Shown here one piece after another: positions 63,560-64,000 of a stretch of 64,000 bases of DNA (positions are counted from its first letter, which is position 1; every line of letters begins with the position of its first letter). The position numbers and the translations under genes were made by a program. Under the pieces are notes generated by a model. It did not search any database. It saw only the letters and a list, made by a program, of their open reading frames with translations, and was not told the origin of the DNA. Source of the DNA: Casuarius casuarius (Eukaryota; Chordata; Aves; Casuariiformes; Casuariidae); assembly GCA_003342895.1 (NCBI GenBank), contig PTFA01000024.1, positions 6,384,580 to 6,448,579 on the forward strand, written 5' to 3'.

Positions 63560-63900
63560 TGTTAAGAATAATGAAGGAATGGGAGCGTTGGCCCCCAAGC
63601 TGAATTTATCCTGAAATGTTTTCAATTAACTCTTGGCACCGGCAGGAAAGCATCAAACCTTTCCCATGCTGAAATATGGAAAATCTGCAGGGAACATCCC
63701 AGCAGGAGTGGAATTTCATTAAAACAAGCACATCATAATTCAACGACTTCTGCACCCTCTTTAAGCCCTTCTATTGATAAGGAGTCCGAGGCGATTTTTA
63801 TGGATTTGCAAGGAGAAATGATTTCATAAGATCTTTTCAAAGAGTTTGTTTTGGCTGAGGCTTTTGAGTTATTATCTGTTCCCTGATGAAAAAATGGTAA
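63560..63900. promoter_or_regulatory. Candidate conserved non-coding element
   Basis: High-complexity, non-repetitive, non-coding stretch with homeodomain-like TTAATT/AATTAA cores, a GATA-like TTGATAAGG (63774) and CpGs that stand out in AT-rich DNA (AACGAC, GTCCGAGGCGAT). The texture resembles vertebrate developmental enhancers, about 10 kb downstream of GAS1. It is judged by appearance only. Confidence 0.3.
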
Positions 63901-64000
63901 GACATTTGGCATAACTGTGACTACTAGATAAGAGGCAGAACTGAAGAGACTTTAAGCAAGATTTTATCCTTCAGACAACTCCTTTCTGTAATCTCTGTAG

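Overview
This is a vertebrate nuclear window, most probably from a bird. The grounds are a single-exon GAS1 gene inside a strong CpG island, AT-rich flanks with almost no coding content, and interspersed repeats that look like sauropsid CR1 LINEs. Turtle or crocodilian origin is not excluded. There are no operons, CRISPR arrays, phage genes or recognisable tRNA or rRNA genes.

The only protein-coding gene I can support is GAS1 (growth arrest-specific 1) on the + strand, CDS about 52365-53370. GAS1 is a GPI-anchored, cysteine-rich co-receptor for Hedgehog ligands. A 518-base run of N (52389-52906) removes nearly all of the N-terminal half. What remains is the first 8 codons and the last 153 codons, comprising the second cysteine-rich domain, an acidic linker and a hydrophobic C-terminal GPI tail. 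The start codon and the downstream part lie in different frames across the N run, so the gap length is not exact. A CpG island, CCAAT and TATA-like boxes, triplet-repeat-rich leader, upstream ATGs, an AT-rich 3' UTR and candidate poly(A) signals surround the coding region.

Positions 1 to about 51050 form a gene desert. It contains an antisense ancient CR1 copy (8.6-9.0 kb), a sense ancient CR1/L3-like copy (15.8-16.5 kb), two copies of one old repeat family (10.8-11.0 and 25.2-25.5 kb), two other possible old repeat remnants (33.2 and 44.2 kb), GC-rich islets (8.1, 11.2, 21.4 and 49.5 kb), short microsatellites and two perfect inverted repeats. A stretch at 17.5-18.4 kb has the texture of a conserved non-coding element.

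Downstream of GAS1 (55-64 kb) is more non-coding DNA, with a CR1 copy of typical avian type at 59.3-59.8 kb and a second candidate conserved element at 63.56-63.9 kb. The layout fits a developmental regulator isolated in a large regulatory landscape, so distal enhancers for GAS1 are the likeliest function of the flanks. That is inference. I did not find a clearly new biological system.
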